Below are positions 8,476 to 17,980 of a DNA stretch of 57,055 nt, piece after piece. Each line of letters opens with the position of its first letter. Positions within the stretch are counted from its first letter, which is position 1. The notes under the pieces are model-generated. The model was not told the DNA's origin. It made no database searches and saw only the letters and a list, made by a program, of their open reading frames with translations. Source of the stretch: Marinitoga sp. 1197 (GTDB lineage Bacteria; Thermotogota; Thermotogae; Petrotogales; Petrotogaceae); contig NZ_AZAY01000020.1 in the NCBI RefSeq assembly GCF_001021165.1, positions 1 to 57,055 on the forward strand, written 5' to 3'. The translations under genes and the position numbers were made by a program.

Positions 8476-10587
8476 CTAAATGCTTATATTACCGTCTGCG
8501 GAAATGGGGATTTCCTGAATTATTTCATTATATGAAATAACATTTACATTTGGAATGTTTGATACTAACCATCTTGCAAAATAAAATCTTAAAGGGGAAC
8601 TACATAATATAACAGGATTATACCCTTTCATCATTTGTGATTCTAACATTTGACTTATATTATCAATAAGTGTTTGAGATAATTGTGGAGATAAAGCCAA
8701 TGTATAGTTTCCTCCATACTCAATTGTGTAATTGTTTAATGTATTTTCCGTATTTTTATCAAGTATAAGAAGATGCAATACACCATCATTTGATTTTACA
8801 CTTTCACATATTTGTCGCCCCAAGGCACTTCTAACTCCTTCAACAAGCGAAACGATATCTTTAATTTCATTGCTTCCTAATTCCATTAATTTCTCAAATA
8901 TAACAGGTAAGTTTCTTATTGATATTCTTTCATATAAAAGTTCTTTTAAAACATTTCTAATTTCAAATGTTTTAAATACCATAGGTGTTAATTCTTCCAC
9001 CAATGAAGGATCTTTAATTCTTAATCCTTCTATGAGCATTTCAGTTTCTTTGGAACCAAGTATTTCATGAGCATATTTTTTGATTATTTCTGATAAATGC
9101 GTTGCAAAAACGCTTGGTGAATCAACAACTGTATATCCGAGATTAACAGCATTTTCTTTTTGATTTTCATCAATCCAGTATGCATCAAGATTAAAAGAAG
9201 GCTCTTTTGTATGTATTCCAGGTATTTCTTCAGTAGCCATTCCAGAATTAATAGCTAACAGTTTTTCTGGAAATAATTCAAACCTCCCAACTTCAACACC
9301 TTTTAATTTTATTATATATTCATTCGCGCTTAATAGTACGCTATCCCTTACTCTGATTGGACTTATTACTATACCAAGCTCATAGGCTATTTGCTTTCTA
9401 ACCATTGTAATTCTTTCAAGTAAATCTCCACCTTGGGATGGATCTGCTAATGGAATCAGTCCATAACCAATGTCTATTTCTAAAACATCACTCTGTATTA
9501 TTTCTGAAACTTCTTCGGCAGATGTTAAAGGAGGACCTGAAATAGACCTTTGAGTTTCTTCAGCTTCTCCAGCAGAAGAAGGTTCAAATCCTTCTTTTGG
9601 ACCTGCTGCAGGTACCATTTTTTGCAAATAACCTTTTGTTGATAAGTAAGCTAAAATTACCATACCTCCACCCAATAATAAGGCAGGCATTACAGGTAAT
9701 GGGGTAACAAGTCCTAAAGTTAGAATAACTCCACCAGTCATATATAATACACGTTTTTCAGAAGAAAGTTCTTTTAATAAATCTTTACCAAGATTTTCTT
9801 TTGAAGCGGCTCTTGATACAACTATACCAGTTGCAGTTGAAATTAATAAAGCAGGTATTTGAGCTACTAATCCATCACCTACAGTAAAAAGTGTATATAA
9901 TTGAGCAGCTTCCCCTATATTTAATCCCTGTTGTAAAACACCTATAATCAAACCACCTAAAATATTTATAATTGTAATTATAATGCCGGCAATAGCATCA
10001 CCTCTAACAAATTTAGAGGCACCATCCATTGCACCATAAAAGTCTGCTTCACGTCTAATATCTTCACGTTTTTTTCTTGCTTCTTCTTCAGTGATAATAC
10101 CAGCGCTTAAATCAGCATCTATACTCATTTGTTTTCCAGGTAATGCATCAAGTGTAAATCTTGCTGCAACTTCGGCGATTCTTTCTGCACCACGTGTAAT
10201 AACAACAAATTGTATAATAACTAAAATTAAGAATATAACAATACCAACTACATAATTTCCTCCAACAACAAAATCCCCAAATGCTCTTATCACTTTCCCT
10301 TGGAAATTTTTTCCCTGTAATAATATTAACCTTGTAGACGATACGTTTAAAGATAATCTGAATAATGTTGTAACTAATAATAAAGTTGGAAAAGCAGATA
10401 TTTCGAGTGCATTTTTAATATACATGGTAACAAGTAACAAAACAATGGCCAATGATATATTAGCCATTTGAAGAAAATCTAAAAGAAAAGGTGGAATTGG
10501 AATAACCATTAATATAACGACACTGACAATTAATAAAGGAACTATGATATCCAATTGTTTAAAAAATCTATTTAAAGCTTCTCCCAT
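8476..10587 (-). CDS. flhA: Flagellar type III export gate protein FlhA
   Basis: FlhA is the export-gate subunit with about eight N-terminal membrane helices (residues about 15-320) and a large cytoplasmic domain that binds chaperone-substrate complexes. The 703-aa length fits the family. The conserved FHIPEP-family loop (GKQMSIDADLSAGIITEEEA, then FYGAMDGASKFVRGDA) is present between the helices. GAGGTGATTAA precedes the ATG. flhB ends 4 nt upstream, and flhF starts 22 nt downstream. Confidence 0.97.
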   Translation of the reverse strand: MGEALNRFFKQLDIIVPLLIVSVVILMVIPIPPFLLDFLQMANISLAIVLLLVTMYIKNALEISAFPTLLLVTTLFRLSLNVSSTRLILLQGKNFQGKVIRAFGDFVVGGNYVVGIVIFLILVIIQFVVITRGAERIAEVAARFTLDALPGKQMSIDADLSAGIITEEEARKKREDIRREADFYGAMDGASKFVRGDAIAGIIITIINILGGLIIGVLQQGLNIGEAAQLYTLFTVGDGLVAQIPALLISTATGIVVSRAASKENLGKDLLKELSSEKRVLYMTGGVILTLGLVTPLPVMPALLLGGGMVILAYLSTKGYLQKMVPAAGPKEGFEPSSAGEAEETQRSISGPPLTSAEEVSEIIQSDVLEIDIGYGLIPLADPSQGGDLLERITMVRKQIAYELGIVISPIRVRDSVLLSANEYIIKLKGVEVGRFELFPEKLLAINSGMATEEIPGIHTKEPSFNLDAYWIDENQKENAVNLGYTVVDSPSVFATHLSEIIKKYAHEILGSKETEMLIEGLRIKDPSLVEELTPMVFKTFEIRNVLKELLYERISIRNLPVIFEKLMELGSNEIKDIVSLVEGVRSALGRQICESVKSNDGVLHLLILDKNTENTLNNYTIEYGGNYTLALSPQLSQTLIDNISQMLESQMMKGYNPVILCSSPLRFYFARWLVSNIPNVNVISYNEIIQEIPISADGNISI

Positions 10588-10591
10588 TTAA

Positions 10592-11698
10592 TCACCTCGT
10601 TGGTTTCAAAACAGAAGCTATTATTTTTGCAATAATCTCATACATGTCTTCTGGTATTTCATCATTTATTTCAACTCTTTCATATAATTGTCTCGCAACT
10701 GGAGGATTTCTGTGGATAGGGACATGATTTTCTCTTGCGATTTCTTTTATTCTAAGTGCCAGCTCATCATGTCCTTTTGCCACAACTATTGGAACGTTAG
10801 TTTCACTTTCTTCATATTTAATAGCAACAGCATAATGAGTTGGGTTTGTAACAACTACGGTGGCTTTTGGTACTTCTTTCATCATATTTTTATTAATAAT
10901 CTGTCTTAACATTCTTATTCTTGCGGATTTAACCATAGGATCTCCTTCTATATCTTTCATTTCCTGTTTCACTTCTTGTTTTGTCATTTTCAAATTCTTT
11001 TTATATTCTCTTTTTTGATACCAGAAATCAAATATCCCTAATAGAAACATCAATAATCCTAATTTAAAAAATATTTCTATGATTAGAGCATATAAAAAAG
11101 AAATTGTTGATTCTATGTTAGAATATGGTAAAGAAATGATATTTTCCCATTTGCCTTTTACAACACTGTAAGAAATATAACCAACTAAAAACAACTTTAT
11201 TAAAGATTTTAAGAGTTCAAACAAGGTTTTCATAGAAAAAATTCGTTGAAAACCCTTTATTGGATTTAATTTTCCCAGATCAAATTTCATAGCTTTTGGG
11301 GTAAATAAAAATTTTGTCTGTATCATTCCCAAAATAAGGCTTATAATGGCAGATGAAAATAAAAATAATGAAATAATTATAAATAAGTTTTTTTGTTGAA
11401 TTAACAAATTCATCAAGGCATTTTCATCTAAAAAACTTGTGTCAAGATTTAAATATCTATTAAAAGAACTTTTTAAATCAATAAATAAATATTTTGAAAG
11501 GACATAAAATACTGTAGCTACACCTAAAAAGGAAAAAGCTGTAAGCAGTTCCTTTGAAACAGGAACATTACCTTCTTCTCTTGCCTGTTGTAATCGCCTT
11601 GGTGTAGGTTCTTCTGTTTTGCTTGGATCAGCAAAAAGCTGAATATTTATTTTAAATTTACTTATTTTAAAATAAGTGTCATTATAGAATTTATCCAT
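10592..11698 (-). CDS. flhB: Flagellar export switch protein FlhB
   Basis: FlhB switches export specificity from rod/hook to filament substrates by self-cleavage at NPTH. The 368-aa protein has the N-terminal signature KTEEPTPRRLQQAREEGNV, four hydrophobic segments at about residues 55-240, and the NPTH autocleavage motif near residue 285 in VVTNPTHYAVAIKY. The ATG is preceded by GGAG at 8 nt. The 5' end overlaps fliR by 37 nt. Confidence 0.96.
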   Translation of the reverse strand: MDKFYNDTYFKISKFKINIQLFADPSKTEEPTPRRLQQAREEGNVPVSKELLTAFSFLGVATVFYVLSKYLFIDLKSSFNRYLNLDTSFLDENALMNLLIQQKNLFIIISLFLFSSAIISLILGMIQTKFLFTPKAMKFDLGKLNPIKGFQRIFSMKTLFELLKSLIKLFLVGYISYSVVKGKWENIISLPYSNIESTISFLYALIIEIFFKLGLLMFLLGIFDFWYQKREYKKNLKMTKQEVKQEMKDIEGDPMVKSARIRMLRQIINKNMMKEVPKATVVVTNPTHYAVAIKYEESETNVPIVVAKGHDELALRIKEIARENHVPIHRNPPVARQLYERVEINDEIPEDMYEIIAKIIASVLKPTR

Positions 11699-12435
11699 TT
11701 TATAATCTCCGACATATTAATACTGAATATTTCTGTCCACACTCCTATAATACTTAATAGAATAAGAGAACCTATTAATATATTTATAGGAAGTCCAACT
11801 ATAAAAACATTTATTTGTGGAATCATTCTTGAAACAATACCTAAACTAATATTTACACTTAACATAAATGCACTCATTGGAATTGCAAGTTGTGCTCCTA
11901 TTTCAAAAATTTTTCCAAATGTAGAAATAATTTCAGGAAAAAATTTAACATCCATAGAAAAAATTAATGGAATAGTATGAAATGAATTTATAATTACCTG
12001 AAACAGTAAAACATGCATTTTAAATGATAAAAATGCAAATACACCTATTAAAAAAGATAATTGCCCGATAATAGGAGATTCTTCTCCACTTATTGGATCA
12101 AATATCCCAGCCATTGCAAAACCCATTTGAAATGCAAAAAATTGTCCTGCGAACTGAATAGCAGCAATTGGAATGTATGATATTAAACCTATTAAAATCC
12201 CAAGAAAAAAATTAATTAGCATTATTGTAAATAAATAAAATACAGGCAAATCTGGCATAGTTAGATTTACCAGAGGTAAAGTAATCCAGGATATAAACAA
12301 TGATGAAAAAAGTCTTAAATAAAATGGAATAGCTCTTGAGCCGATTATCGGTGCTGAAACGCTTAAGCCTATGATTCTAAAAAAAATAATAGCCCAAATC
12401 CAGAATTTTGTTTCTAAAAACACTACTACATTCAT
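11662..12435 (-). CDS. fliR: Flagellar export gate protein FliR
   Basis: The 257-aa product is almost entirely hydrophobic, with about six segments, and has family residues such as RIIGLSVSAPIIGSRAIPFYLRL near the N-terminus and LLFQVIINSFHTIP in the middle. It forms the FliPQR export channel with the adjacent gene products. The upstream sequence GGAATGAT is a weak ribosome site. fliQ ends one base earlier, suggesting translational coupling. Confidence 0.94.
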   Translation of the reverse strand: MNVVVFLETKFWIWAIIFFRIIGLSVSAPIIGSRAIPFYLRLFSSLFISWITLPLVNLTMPDLPVFYLFTIMLINFFLGILIGLISYIPIAAIQFAGQFFAFQMGFAMAGIFDPISGEESPIIGQLSFLIGVFAFLSFKMHVLLFQVIINSFHTIPLIFSMDVKFFPEIISTFGKIFEIGAQLAIPMSAFMLSVNISLGIVSRMIPQINVFIVGLPINILIGSLILLSIIGVWTEIFSINMSEIIKWINSIMTLILK

Positions 12436-12436
12436 A

Positions 12437-12703
12437 TTAAATCATTCCAAAAAATGTTGTTAATATTTGATAGGTAAAATCCATTAGTTTTTGTGCAATC
12501 CATCCAAATAATAATCCTACAACCAGAAATGTAATAATAATTTTTGGAGCAAATGTTAGTGTTTGCTCATTGATTGAAGTAATAGTTTGAAAAATACTTA
12601 TAATTAATCCAACACCTAAGCTTACCAGCAGTATTGGTGAAATAATTGTTAAAAATACAGTAATTCCATCTCTAAAAACATCTATAAAAACCTCTAATGT
12701 CAA
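12437..12703 (-). CDS. fliQ: Flagellar export gate protein FliQ
   Basis: The start is TTG at 12703: AGGAGG lies 9 nt upstream, the gene then begins 2 nt after the fliP stop, and the product is 88 aa, the usual FliQ length. An upstream ATG at 12763 would add 20 residues encoded within fliP and is rejected. The protein has two membrane helices (about 15-38 and 52-73) and the family-like ending FTYQILTTFFGMI. FliQ is a subunit of the FliPQR export channel. Confidence 0.94.
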   Translation of the reverse strand: MTLEVFIDVFRDGITVFLTIISPILLVSLGVGLIISIFQTITSINEQTLTFAPKIIITFLVVGLLFGWIAQKLMDFTYQILTTFFGMI

Positions 12704-12705
12704 TT

Positions 12706-13491
12706 TTACAAACCTCCTGATGTTTGGAAGCTCCTGATTAAACCTCCTATTAATAAATCCCATCCGTTTACAAGAATAAATAAAAGTAGTTTAAAAGGAA
12801 TAGAAATCATTATTGGAGGTATCATAACCATTCCCATTGATAAAAGGATACTTGCTACAACCATATCAACAATTATGAAAGGAATATAAATTAAAACTCC
12901 CATTTTAAAAGAAATTTCTAGTTCGCTTAAAGCAAAAGCAGGGATTAATATTTCTGGTGGTGTATCATTAACATTTTTAATTTCTTTTTTTACACTTGAT
13001 GCAAGCATAAAAATATTATCCTGATTTTTATGAGAAACAATTTCGTTTATCATAAAATTTTTAATAGGATTCCATGTATTTTCAAACATTTGTGTATATG
13101 ATATTTTTTCTTCAGAATACGGTATTATAGCATTTTGATATATTTGATTAAAAACAGGTGACATTATTAAAAAAGTTAAAATTAAAGCTATACCTATTAA
13201 AACCTGATTTGGAGGGGCCTGACGGCTACCAAGGGCTGTTCGCAAAAATGATAATACAATTATAATCCTCATAAATGATGTGAACATCATTATAAAAGAT
13301 GGAGCTAAAGTTAAGATAGAAAGTAATAATAATATTTCAAGGGTCGGAATTAAAGTATTTGGTCCAGGTGTATTCCCGCCAATGTTTATGGTAATTTCAG
13401 GAATAGGTAATGGTTCTTGTGCACTACCTATAAAAAACAAAAATAAAAATAAAATTATTAAAATATATTTTTTATTTAAACATTTCTTCAT
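12706..13491 (-). CDS. fliP: Flagellar export gate protein FliP
   Basis: The 261-aa protein has a cleavable signal sequence (MKKCLNKKYILIILFLFLF... ending near GSAQ) and the FliP signature regions FIMMFTSFMRIIIVLSFLRTALGSRQ and PPNQVLIGIALILTFLIMSPVF. Further hydrophobic segments near the C-terminus complete the topology. GGGAG precedes the ATG by 10 nt. The 5' end overlaps fliO by 20 nt. Confidence 0.96.
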   Translation of the reverse strand: MKKCLNKKYILIILFLFLFFIGSAQEPLPIPEITINIGGNTPGPNTLIPTLEILLLLSILTLAPSFIMMFTSFMRIIIVLSFLRTALGSRQAPPNQVLIGIALILTFLIMSPVFNQIYQNAIIPYSEEKISYTQMFENTWNPIKNFMINEIVSHKNQDNIFMLASSVKKEIKNVNDTPPEILIPAFALSELEISFKMGVLIYIPFIIVDMVVASILLSMGMVMIPPIMISIPFKLLLFILVNGWDLLIGGLIRSFQTSGGL

Positions 13492-13888
13492 TTGTTTTTT
13501 TCTCCCTTTTTAAAGCTCCAACAAAAGTATCAAAAAATTCTTTTTTCCCTTTTAATAGTTCAGCAAGCTGTTCATATTCTAATTTATCAAGATATGAAAT
13601 AGAGTTATTGTTTGTCAGTACCAGATAATAGTTGTCTAGTACTTTTATAATATTTAAAGTCAAATTTCTATCGATATAGAATTTTTTAACTATTCTTACA
13701 GAGGGAGTATTTAATAACCCTTTATTTATTAATTTTTTTTGAATAAATAATAATAATATAATGAATAACAAAAGAAAAAAAATCAAAAAGAAAGCCCATA
13801 AAGTCCAACTACTAATAAGAGTTGTTTGAGTTGATGAAAAAGTAAGGGGCGTAAAATCACCCCCTTGAAACTTTTTGGATAGCTTCAA
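13472..13888 (-). CDS. fliO: FliO-like flagellar assembly protein
   Basis: FliO helps assemble the FliP ring. The protein has a short extracytoplasmic N-terminus, one strong membrane helix (about residues 29-50 of the 138-aa frame) and a cytoplasmic domain with VKKFYIDRNLTLNIIKVLDNYYLVLT, typical of FliO/FliZ proteins. Position directly upstream of fliP supports the call. The start is unresolved. TTG at 13888 lies 32 nt inside cheY and has no good ribosome site. The strong site AAGGGGGTGAT at the cheY stop points instead to ACG at 13850-13852, with no ATG/GTG/TTG nearby. The start coordinate given is the first canonical codon. Confidence 0.82.
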   Translation of the reverse strand: MKLSKKFQGGDFTPLTFSSTQTTLISSWTLWAFFLIFFLLLFIILLLFIQKKLINKGLLNTPSVRIVKKFYIDRNLTLNIIKVLDNYYLVLTNNNSISYLDKLEYEQLAELLKGKKEFFDTFVGALKREKKTNEEMFK

Positions 13889-14222
13889 TTACTCTATTAG
13901 CCTGAAAAGGTTTAACAATAAAATCTTTTGCACCTGCCTGTATAGCTTCGATAACCATTGCTTGCTGCCCCATAGCGCTACATACAATTACTTTTGCGGC
14001 AGGGTCTTGCTTTTTAATTTCTTTTATTGCCTGAATTCCATCCATTACAGGCATTGTAATATCCATAGTAACAACATCAGGTTTTAATTCAGTATATTTA
14101 GCTATAGCTTCCTGACCGTTAGCAGCCTCACCAACTACTTCCATCCCCGCTTTTGTAATAATATCTTTTAATAACATTCTCATAAAAGCTGCATCGTCAA
14201 CTATCAAAACTTTTAAAGCCAT
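13857..14222 (-). CDS. cheY: Chemotaxis response regulator CheY
   Basis: CheY carries the signal from CheA to the flagellar switch. The single receiver domain of 121 aa has Asp9/Asp10 (VLIVDDAAF), phospho-acceptor Asp54 (VTMDITMPVMDG), Ser82 of the Thr/Ser site (VCSAMG) and Lys104 (FIVKPF). The start ATG 14222 follows GGAGGTG by 6 nt; the longer frame to 14237 lacks a site. It lies between cheW and fliO. Confidence 0.96.
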   Translation of the reverse strand: MALKVLIVDDAAFMRMLLKDIITKAGMEVVGEAANGQEAIAKYTELKPDVVTMDITMPVMDGIQAIKEIKKQDPAAKVIVCSAMGQQAMVIEAIQAGAKDFIVKPFQANRVIEAIQKVSRG

Positions 14223-14246
14223 TAAAAGCACCTCCACATAATATTA

Positions 14247-14672
14247 TTATACTTCTATTGATTCAAATAGATTTTCAAGGTTAAGATATACAATTAACCT
14301 GTTACTTATTTTTAAAACTCCATTAACTTTCCCGATGAATTTTCCGCTCTTTGATGGGAGAATATCTAGTTTTTCATCATCAAAAGAAATTACATTATTT
14401 ACTTTGTTTACTAATATTCCCAATTCTTCTTTATTATGTTTCATTATAATTATACTATCAAATTCGAAATCTTCATCAATTTCTAAGTCTAAAATTTTTG
14501 TTAAATCAAAAACTGGTACAATTCTTCCTCTCAAATTTACAATTCCCTCAATGAATTCTCTTGCATTTGGAACAGGCGTAATATCCTCTTTTTCAATAAC
14601 CATTTCCACATATTCAACATCGATTCCAAATTCCTGATTTGAAATTTCAAAAGATAAAATTTCTTTTTGCAT
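14247..14672 (-). CDS. cheW: Chemotaxis coupling protein CheW
   Basis: CheW couples CheA to chemoreceptors. The 141-aa protein is a single CheW (SH3-like) domain with the family features FEISNQEFGIDVEYVEMVIE near the start and NLRGRIVPVFDL near residue 50. The ribosome site GAGGTG is well placed. cheA ends 12 nt upstream and cheY starts 24 nt downstream. Confidence 0.96.
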   Translation of the reverse strand: MQKEILSFEISNQEFGIDVEYVEMVIEKEDITPVPNAREFIEGIVNLRGRIVPVFDLTKILDLEIDEDFEFDSIIIMKHNKEELGILVNKVNNVISFDDEKLDILPSKSGKFIGKVNGVLKISNRLIVYLNLENLFESIEV

Positions 14673-14684
14673 AAAATCACCTCT

Positions 14685-16718
14685 TTATATTTCATTTAGG
14701 TTTGTGATGTCAAGTATTAAAGCTATTCTACCATCACCTAAAATTGCACCGCCACTGAATTCTTTTACACTATTTAAATATTTTCCCAAAGGTTTTATAA
14801 CTATGTCATCCTGTCCTAAAAGACTGTCAACGACAACACCATATTTTTTATTTGCGGTTTTTACAATAACAACCTTTTCTATATAATTATTATCATTTCT
14901 TTCCATTTTAAAGACATTTCTTAATCTTATTAAAGGAATGACCTCACCTCTTAAAACAAAAACCTCATTTCCCTGAACTATTCTAATATCACCATCTGTC
15001 ATTTTTTGTGTTGTATCAATATTGGCAATTGGTATTGCATAAACAAAATCGTCAATTGTTACTAACAAAACCTGTATTATGGATAATGTCAATGGAAGTC
15101 TTATAATTATTTTTGTTCCAATATCTTTTTTTGAAGAGATAGTAACACTACCATTTAAGGATTCAACAACGGTTTTAACAACATCCATCCCAACACCACG
15201 ACCGGATAAATCTGTTGCTTGTTTCTTAGTAGAAAATCCAGGTAGAAATATAAATGAGAAAATTTCTTCATCACTCATTGTTTGAATCATAGAAGAATCA
15301 ACAAGTCCTTTTTCTACTGCTTTGTTTGCGATTACTTCTCTATCTAATCCTTTTCCATCATCTTCAACACTAATTACAACTCCATCACCTTCATGCCATG
15401 CGGATAATTTAATAGTACCAACCTTTGATTTTCCTTTCTTTATTCTCTCATCAATAGGCTCGATTCCATGATCTATAGCATTTCTTATTAAATGAATTAA
15501 AGGATCACCTATTTCATCTACAACAGTTCTATCAAGTTCAGTATCTTCACCTTCAATTATTAAATTTACTTCTTTTTTTAATTTTTTTGCAGTATCTCTA
15601 ACAAGTCTGGGGAATCTATTGAAAACAAATGCAATAGGAATCATTCTGATTTTCATAACAATATTTTGTAAATCAAGAGTTATTCTACTTAAATTTGCAA
15701 GACTTTCATCAACATCTTTTATTTCATATTTTCTTAATGTTTCAGTTATTCTACTTCTTGAAATAACCAATTCAGCCATTAAATTCATCAATTGATCTAA
15801 TTTTTCAATATCGACCCTTACTGATTGAAGTTGTATTTTTTTCTTTGATGTGGAAGGCTTTTCCACTGAGACACTCTCTTTTTTATTGTTGTTTATTTCC
15901 TTTGGGACACTATTCTGCTTTTCAAAATCCTCACTTTCAAAAGCATTTATAGCAATGCTCTCAACTTCAGAAATTCCTAATAGACTTTCTCTTAACTCAT
16001 CAGCAGAGACATTTATTATTACGCCTAATTCAATTTCGAGGTCGAATTTTTCATCTTCTATATCCTGTGATGATGGGTTTGTATAAACAACTTCACCTCC
16101 CAAATCATCGATTTTGTGTAAAACCATAAAAGCTCTTGCGGCTTTTAACTGTACGTTTTTATCAAATTTAACATTAATCAAAAAGAAGTTAAGGTTCTTT
16201 TCTTTTGCGGCATTATATAAATTCTTTAATGATTCTCTTGTTATATCATCTAAATGAGATAATTTATCAGAAGCATTAGCAGTTTGAGATGGAACTGGAA
16301 TATTTTCATTTGGATTTTGTGATGTCTCTATATTTTCCATAATGTATTTTTCTAATATAGATATTAAATCATCTAAAGAAGTTAAATTTCCTTTTCCACC
16401 ATTTGAAATATCTGCTATACTTTCATTAAGAGCATCAAGTGTTTTAAAAAGTAAATCAATTAAATCTGAGGTAACTTTTGTTTCGCCTTTCCTTATTTTG
16501 TCCAGAATATTTTCCATTTTATGTGATACTTTTGCAATTTTGTCAAATCCCATAGTACCTGCCATACCTTTAAAGGTATGCATAACCCTGAAAATTTCAT
16601 TTACTTTTTCCATATTATCTGGATTGGATTCTAAATCTAATAATTCATCGTTTAGTTTTTGTAAATTTTCATTTGCTTCTTCGATAAAAACATTTAAATA
16701 AACATCCATTTCTCCCAT
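14685..16718 (-). CDS. cheA: Chemotaxis histidine kinase CheA
   Basis: The 677-aa kinase contains: HPt domain P1 with His47 ([14 protein letters not shown]); a P2-like CheY-binding region (about 165-260); dimerisation domain P3 (about 295-360, beginning [19 protein letters not shown]); ATPase domain P4 with the N box [14 protein letters not shown] and G boxes VEDDGKGLD and GRGVGMDVV; and a C-terminal CheW-like P5 domain. AGGAGGT lies 8 nt before the ATG at 16718. cinA ends 13 nt upstream. Confidence 0.97.
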   Translation of the reverse strand: MGEMDVYLNVFIEEANENLQKLNDELLDLESNPDNMEKVNEIFRVMHTFKGMAGTMGFDKIAKVSHKMENILDKIRKGETKVTSDLIDLLFKTLDALNESIADISNGGKGNLTSLDDLISILEKYIMENIETSQNPNENIPVPSQTANASDKLSHLDDITRESLKNLYNAAKEKNLNFFLINVKFDKNVQLKAARAFMVLHKIDDLGGEVVYTNPSSQDIEDEKFDLEIELGVIINVSADELRESLLGISEVESIAINAFESEDFEKQNSVPKEINNNKKESVSVEKPSTSKKKIQLQSVRVDIEKLDQLMNLMAELVISRSRITETLRKYEIKDVDESLANLSRITLDLQNIVMKIRMIPIAFVFNRFPRLVRDTAKKLKKEVNLIIEGEDTELDRTVVDEIGDPLIHLIRNAIDHGIEPIDERIKKGKSKVGTIKLSAWHEGDGVVISVEDDGKGLDREVIANKAVEKGLVDSSMIQTMSDEEIFSFIFLPGFSTKKQATDLSGRGVGMDVVKTVVESLNGSVTISSKKDIGTKIIIRLPLTLSIIQVLLVTIDDFVYAIPIANIDTTQKMTDGDIRIVQGNEVFVLRGEVIPLIRLRNVFKMERNDNNYIEKVVIVKTANKKYGVVVDSLLGQDDIVIKPLGKYLNSVKEFSGGAILGDGRIALILDITNLNEI

Positions 16719-16731
16719 AAGATCAGACCTC

Positions 16732-17940
16732 CTATAAAAACAATTTTAAAAATCTTATTAGCGAGTAAAAAGCAGCTTTTCTTTTTATTAATATACGATC
16801 TCCTGAAAATCTTTTTTTTTCGATTATTATTTTATCATATAATTTATAATAGAATCCAAAAAACACCGTCCCTACTGGTAAATTTTTTGTTCCGCCATCT
16901 GGTCCTGCAACGCCACTTATCGAAATTGAAAAATCAGAATCAAATATTTTTGCGGTATTTATTGCCATTAATTTAACAGCTTTTTCACTTACAGCACCAT
17001 AATTCTTTAGAACTTCATTATCCACATGTAATAATTTATTTTTTATATAATTATTATATGCAACAATAGAACCTTTATATACTCTGGAAGATCCAGGAAT
17101 ATTTGTTATAAAATTGCCAACCAAGCCACCTGTACACGATTCAGCAGTGCTTATGGTTTTGTTATTATTAGATAAGTTGTTTATAATATATTTTAATGGA
17201 TTATCTGGAACAACATACTCTATAAGTTGATTATTTATAAAATCAATAATGGATTTTAATTTTTCTTTATTATCTTTAAATATCAATGAAGGTCCCATTT
17301 CTAATTCGAGTTTTGTAGAATAGTTGATATTTTCTAAATGCTTTTCTAATATAGAAATTAGTTGTGATTCAGTAATATTATAAAATTGTATTTTTTTTGT
17401 ATATATTCTCTTTTTATCGAATTTACCAAAAATATGTTTAAAATATTTTTTAAACATATAAAGGGCTTCATCAGGAGGACCTGGTAGTAAAATATAATGT
17501 TTATTGTTTTTTGTTATATAAAGTCCTGGTGCACTACCAATATCATTTTTTAGAATGATTGAATTTTTTAGTATATAAGCCTGTCTTTTTATAAATTTGT
17601 TTGGAGTTTTTCCAAATCTTTTATAACGATTAATAATATCATTGTAAACATCTGTATTCAGAATTAAGTCAATATTTAAAAATTCAGCAACGGCATTTCT
17701 TGTGATATCATCAATTGTGGAACCCAAACCACCTGTAATTATAATCACATCATTTTTAGTTGAAAGAAAACTCAGTGAAGATATTATATCTTCTTTATTA
17801 TCCCGCACACAAATATGAGTAGAAATTTCAAATCCTTCATTATATAAAATATTTGAAATTTCCTTTGATGTAATATTTGAAATTTCTCCTTCAATAAGTT
17901 CATCGCCTGTACTTAGAATACCTACTCTTATATATATCAC
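16732..17940 (-). CDS. cinA: CinA-family protein (MoCF-like plus PncC nicotinamide-nucleotide amidase)
   Basis: CinA proteins salvage pyridine nucleotides: the N-terminal COG1058 domain has ADP-ribose pyrophosphatase-type activity and the C-terminal PncC domain is an NMN deamidase. The N-terminal domain shows [15 protein letters not shown] and [20 protein letters not shown]. The C-terminal domain starts near 255 with [24 protein letters not shown] and has [12 protein letters not shown]. The start is odd. GTG at 17940 is embedded in AGGAGTG, whereas ATA at 17929-17931 has ideal spacing (8 nt) and aligns with the usual family start (M-K-A-E-I-x-S-x-G-x-E-L). The gene heads the che/fli operon, with cheA 13 nt downstream. 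Confidence 0.93.
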   Translation of the reverse strand: MIYIRVGILSTGDELIEGEISNITSKEISNILYNEGFEISTHICVRDNKEDIISSLSFLSTKNDVIIITGGLGSTIDDITRNAVAEFLNIDLILNTDVYNDIINRYKRFGKTPNKFIKRQAYILKNSIILKNDIGSAPGLYITKNNKHYILLPGPPDEALYMFKKYFKHIFGKFDKKRIYTKKIQFYNITESQLISILEKHLENINYSTKLELEMGPSLIFKDNKEKLKSIIDFINNQLIEYVVPDNPLKYIINNLSNNNKTISTAESCTGGLVGNFITNIPGSSRVYKGSIVAYNNYIKNKLLHVDNEVLKNYGAVSEKAVKLMAINTAKIFDSDFSISISGVAGPDGGTKNLPVGTVFFGFYYKLYDKIIIEKKRFSGDRILIKRKAAFYSLIRFLKLFL

Positions 17941-17961
17941 TCCTATAAAATTCCTATATAT

Positions 17962-17970
17962 ATTTTACCA
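17962..17970 (-). promoter_or_regulatory. Extended -10 promoter for cinA-che-fli operon
   Basis: On the - strand TGGTAAAAT (TG-n-TAAAAT) lies 20-30 bp upstream of the cinA start, in the 40-bp gap after glgX. No good -35 is seen, as is common for extended -10 promoters. The same nonamer occurs twice at the aspS/Omp-alpha divergent promoter. Confidence 0.5.
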
Positions 17971-17980
17971 CAAAATACAA

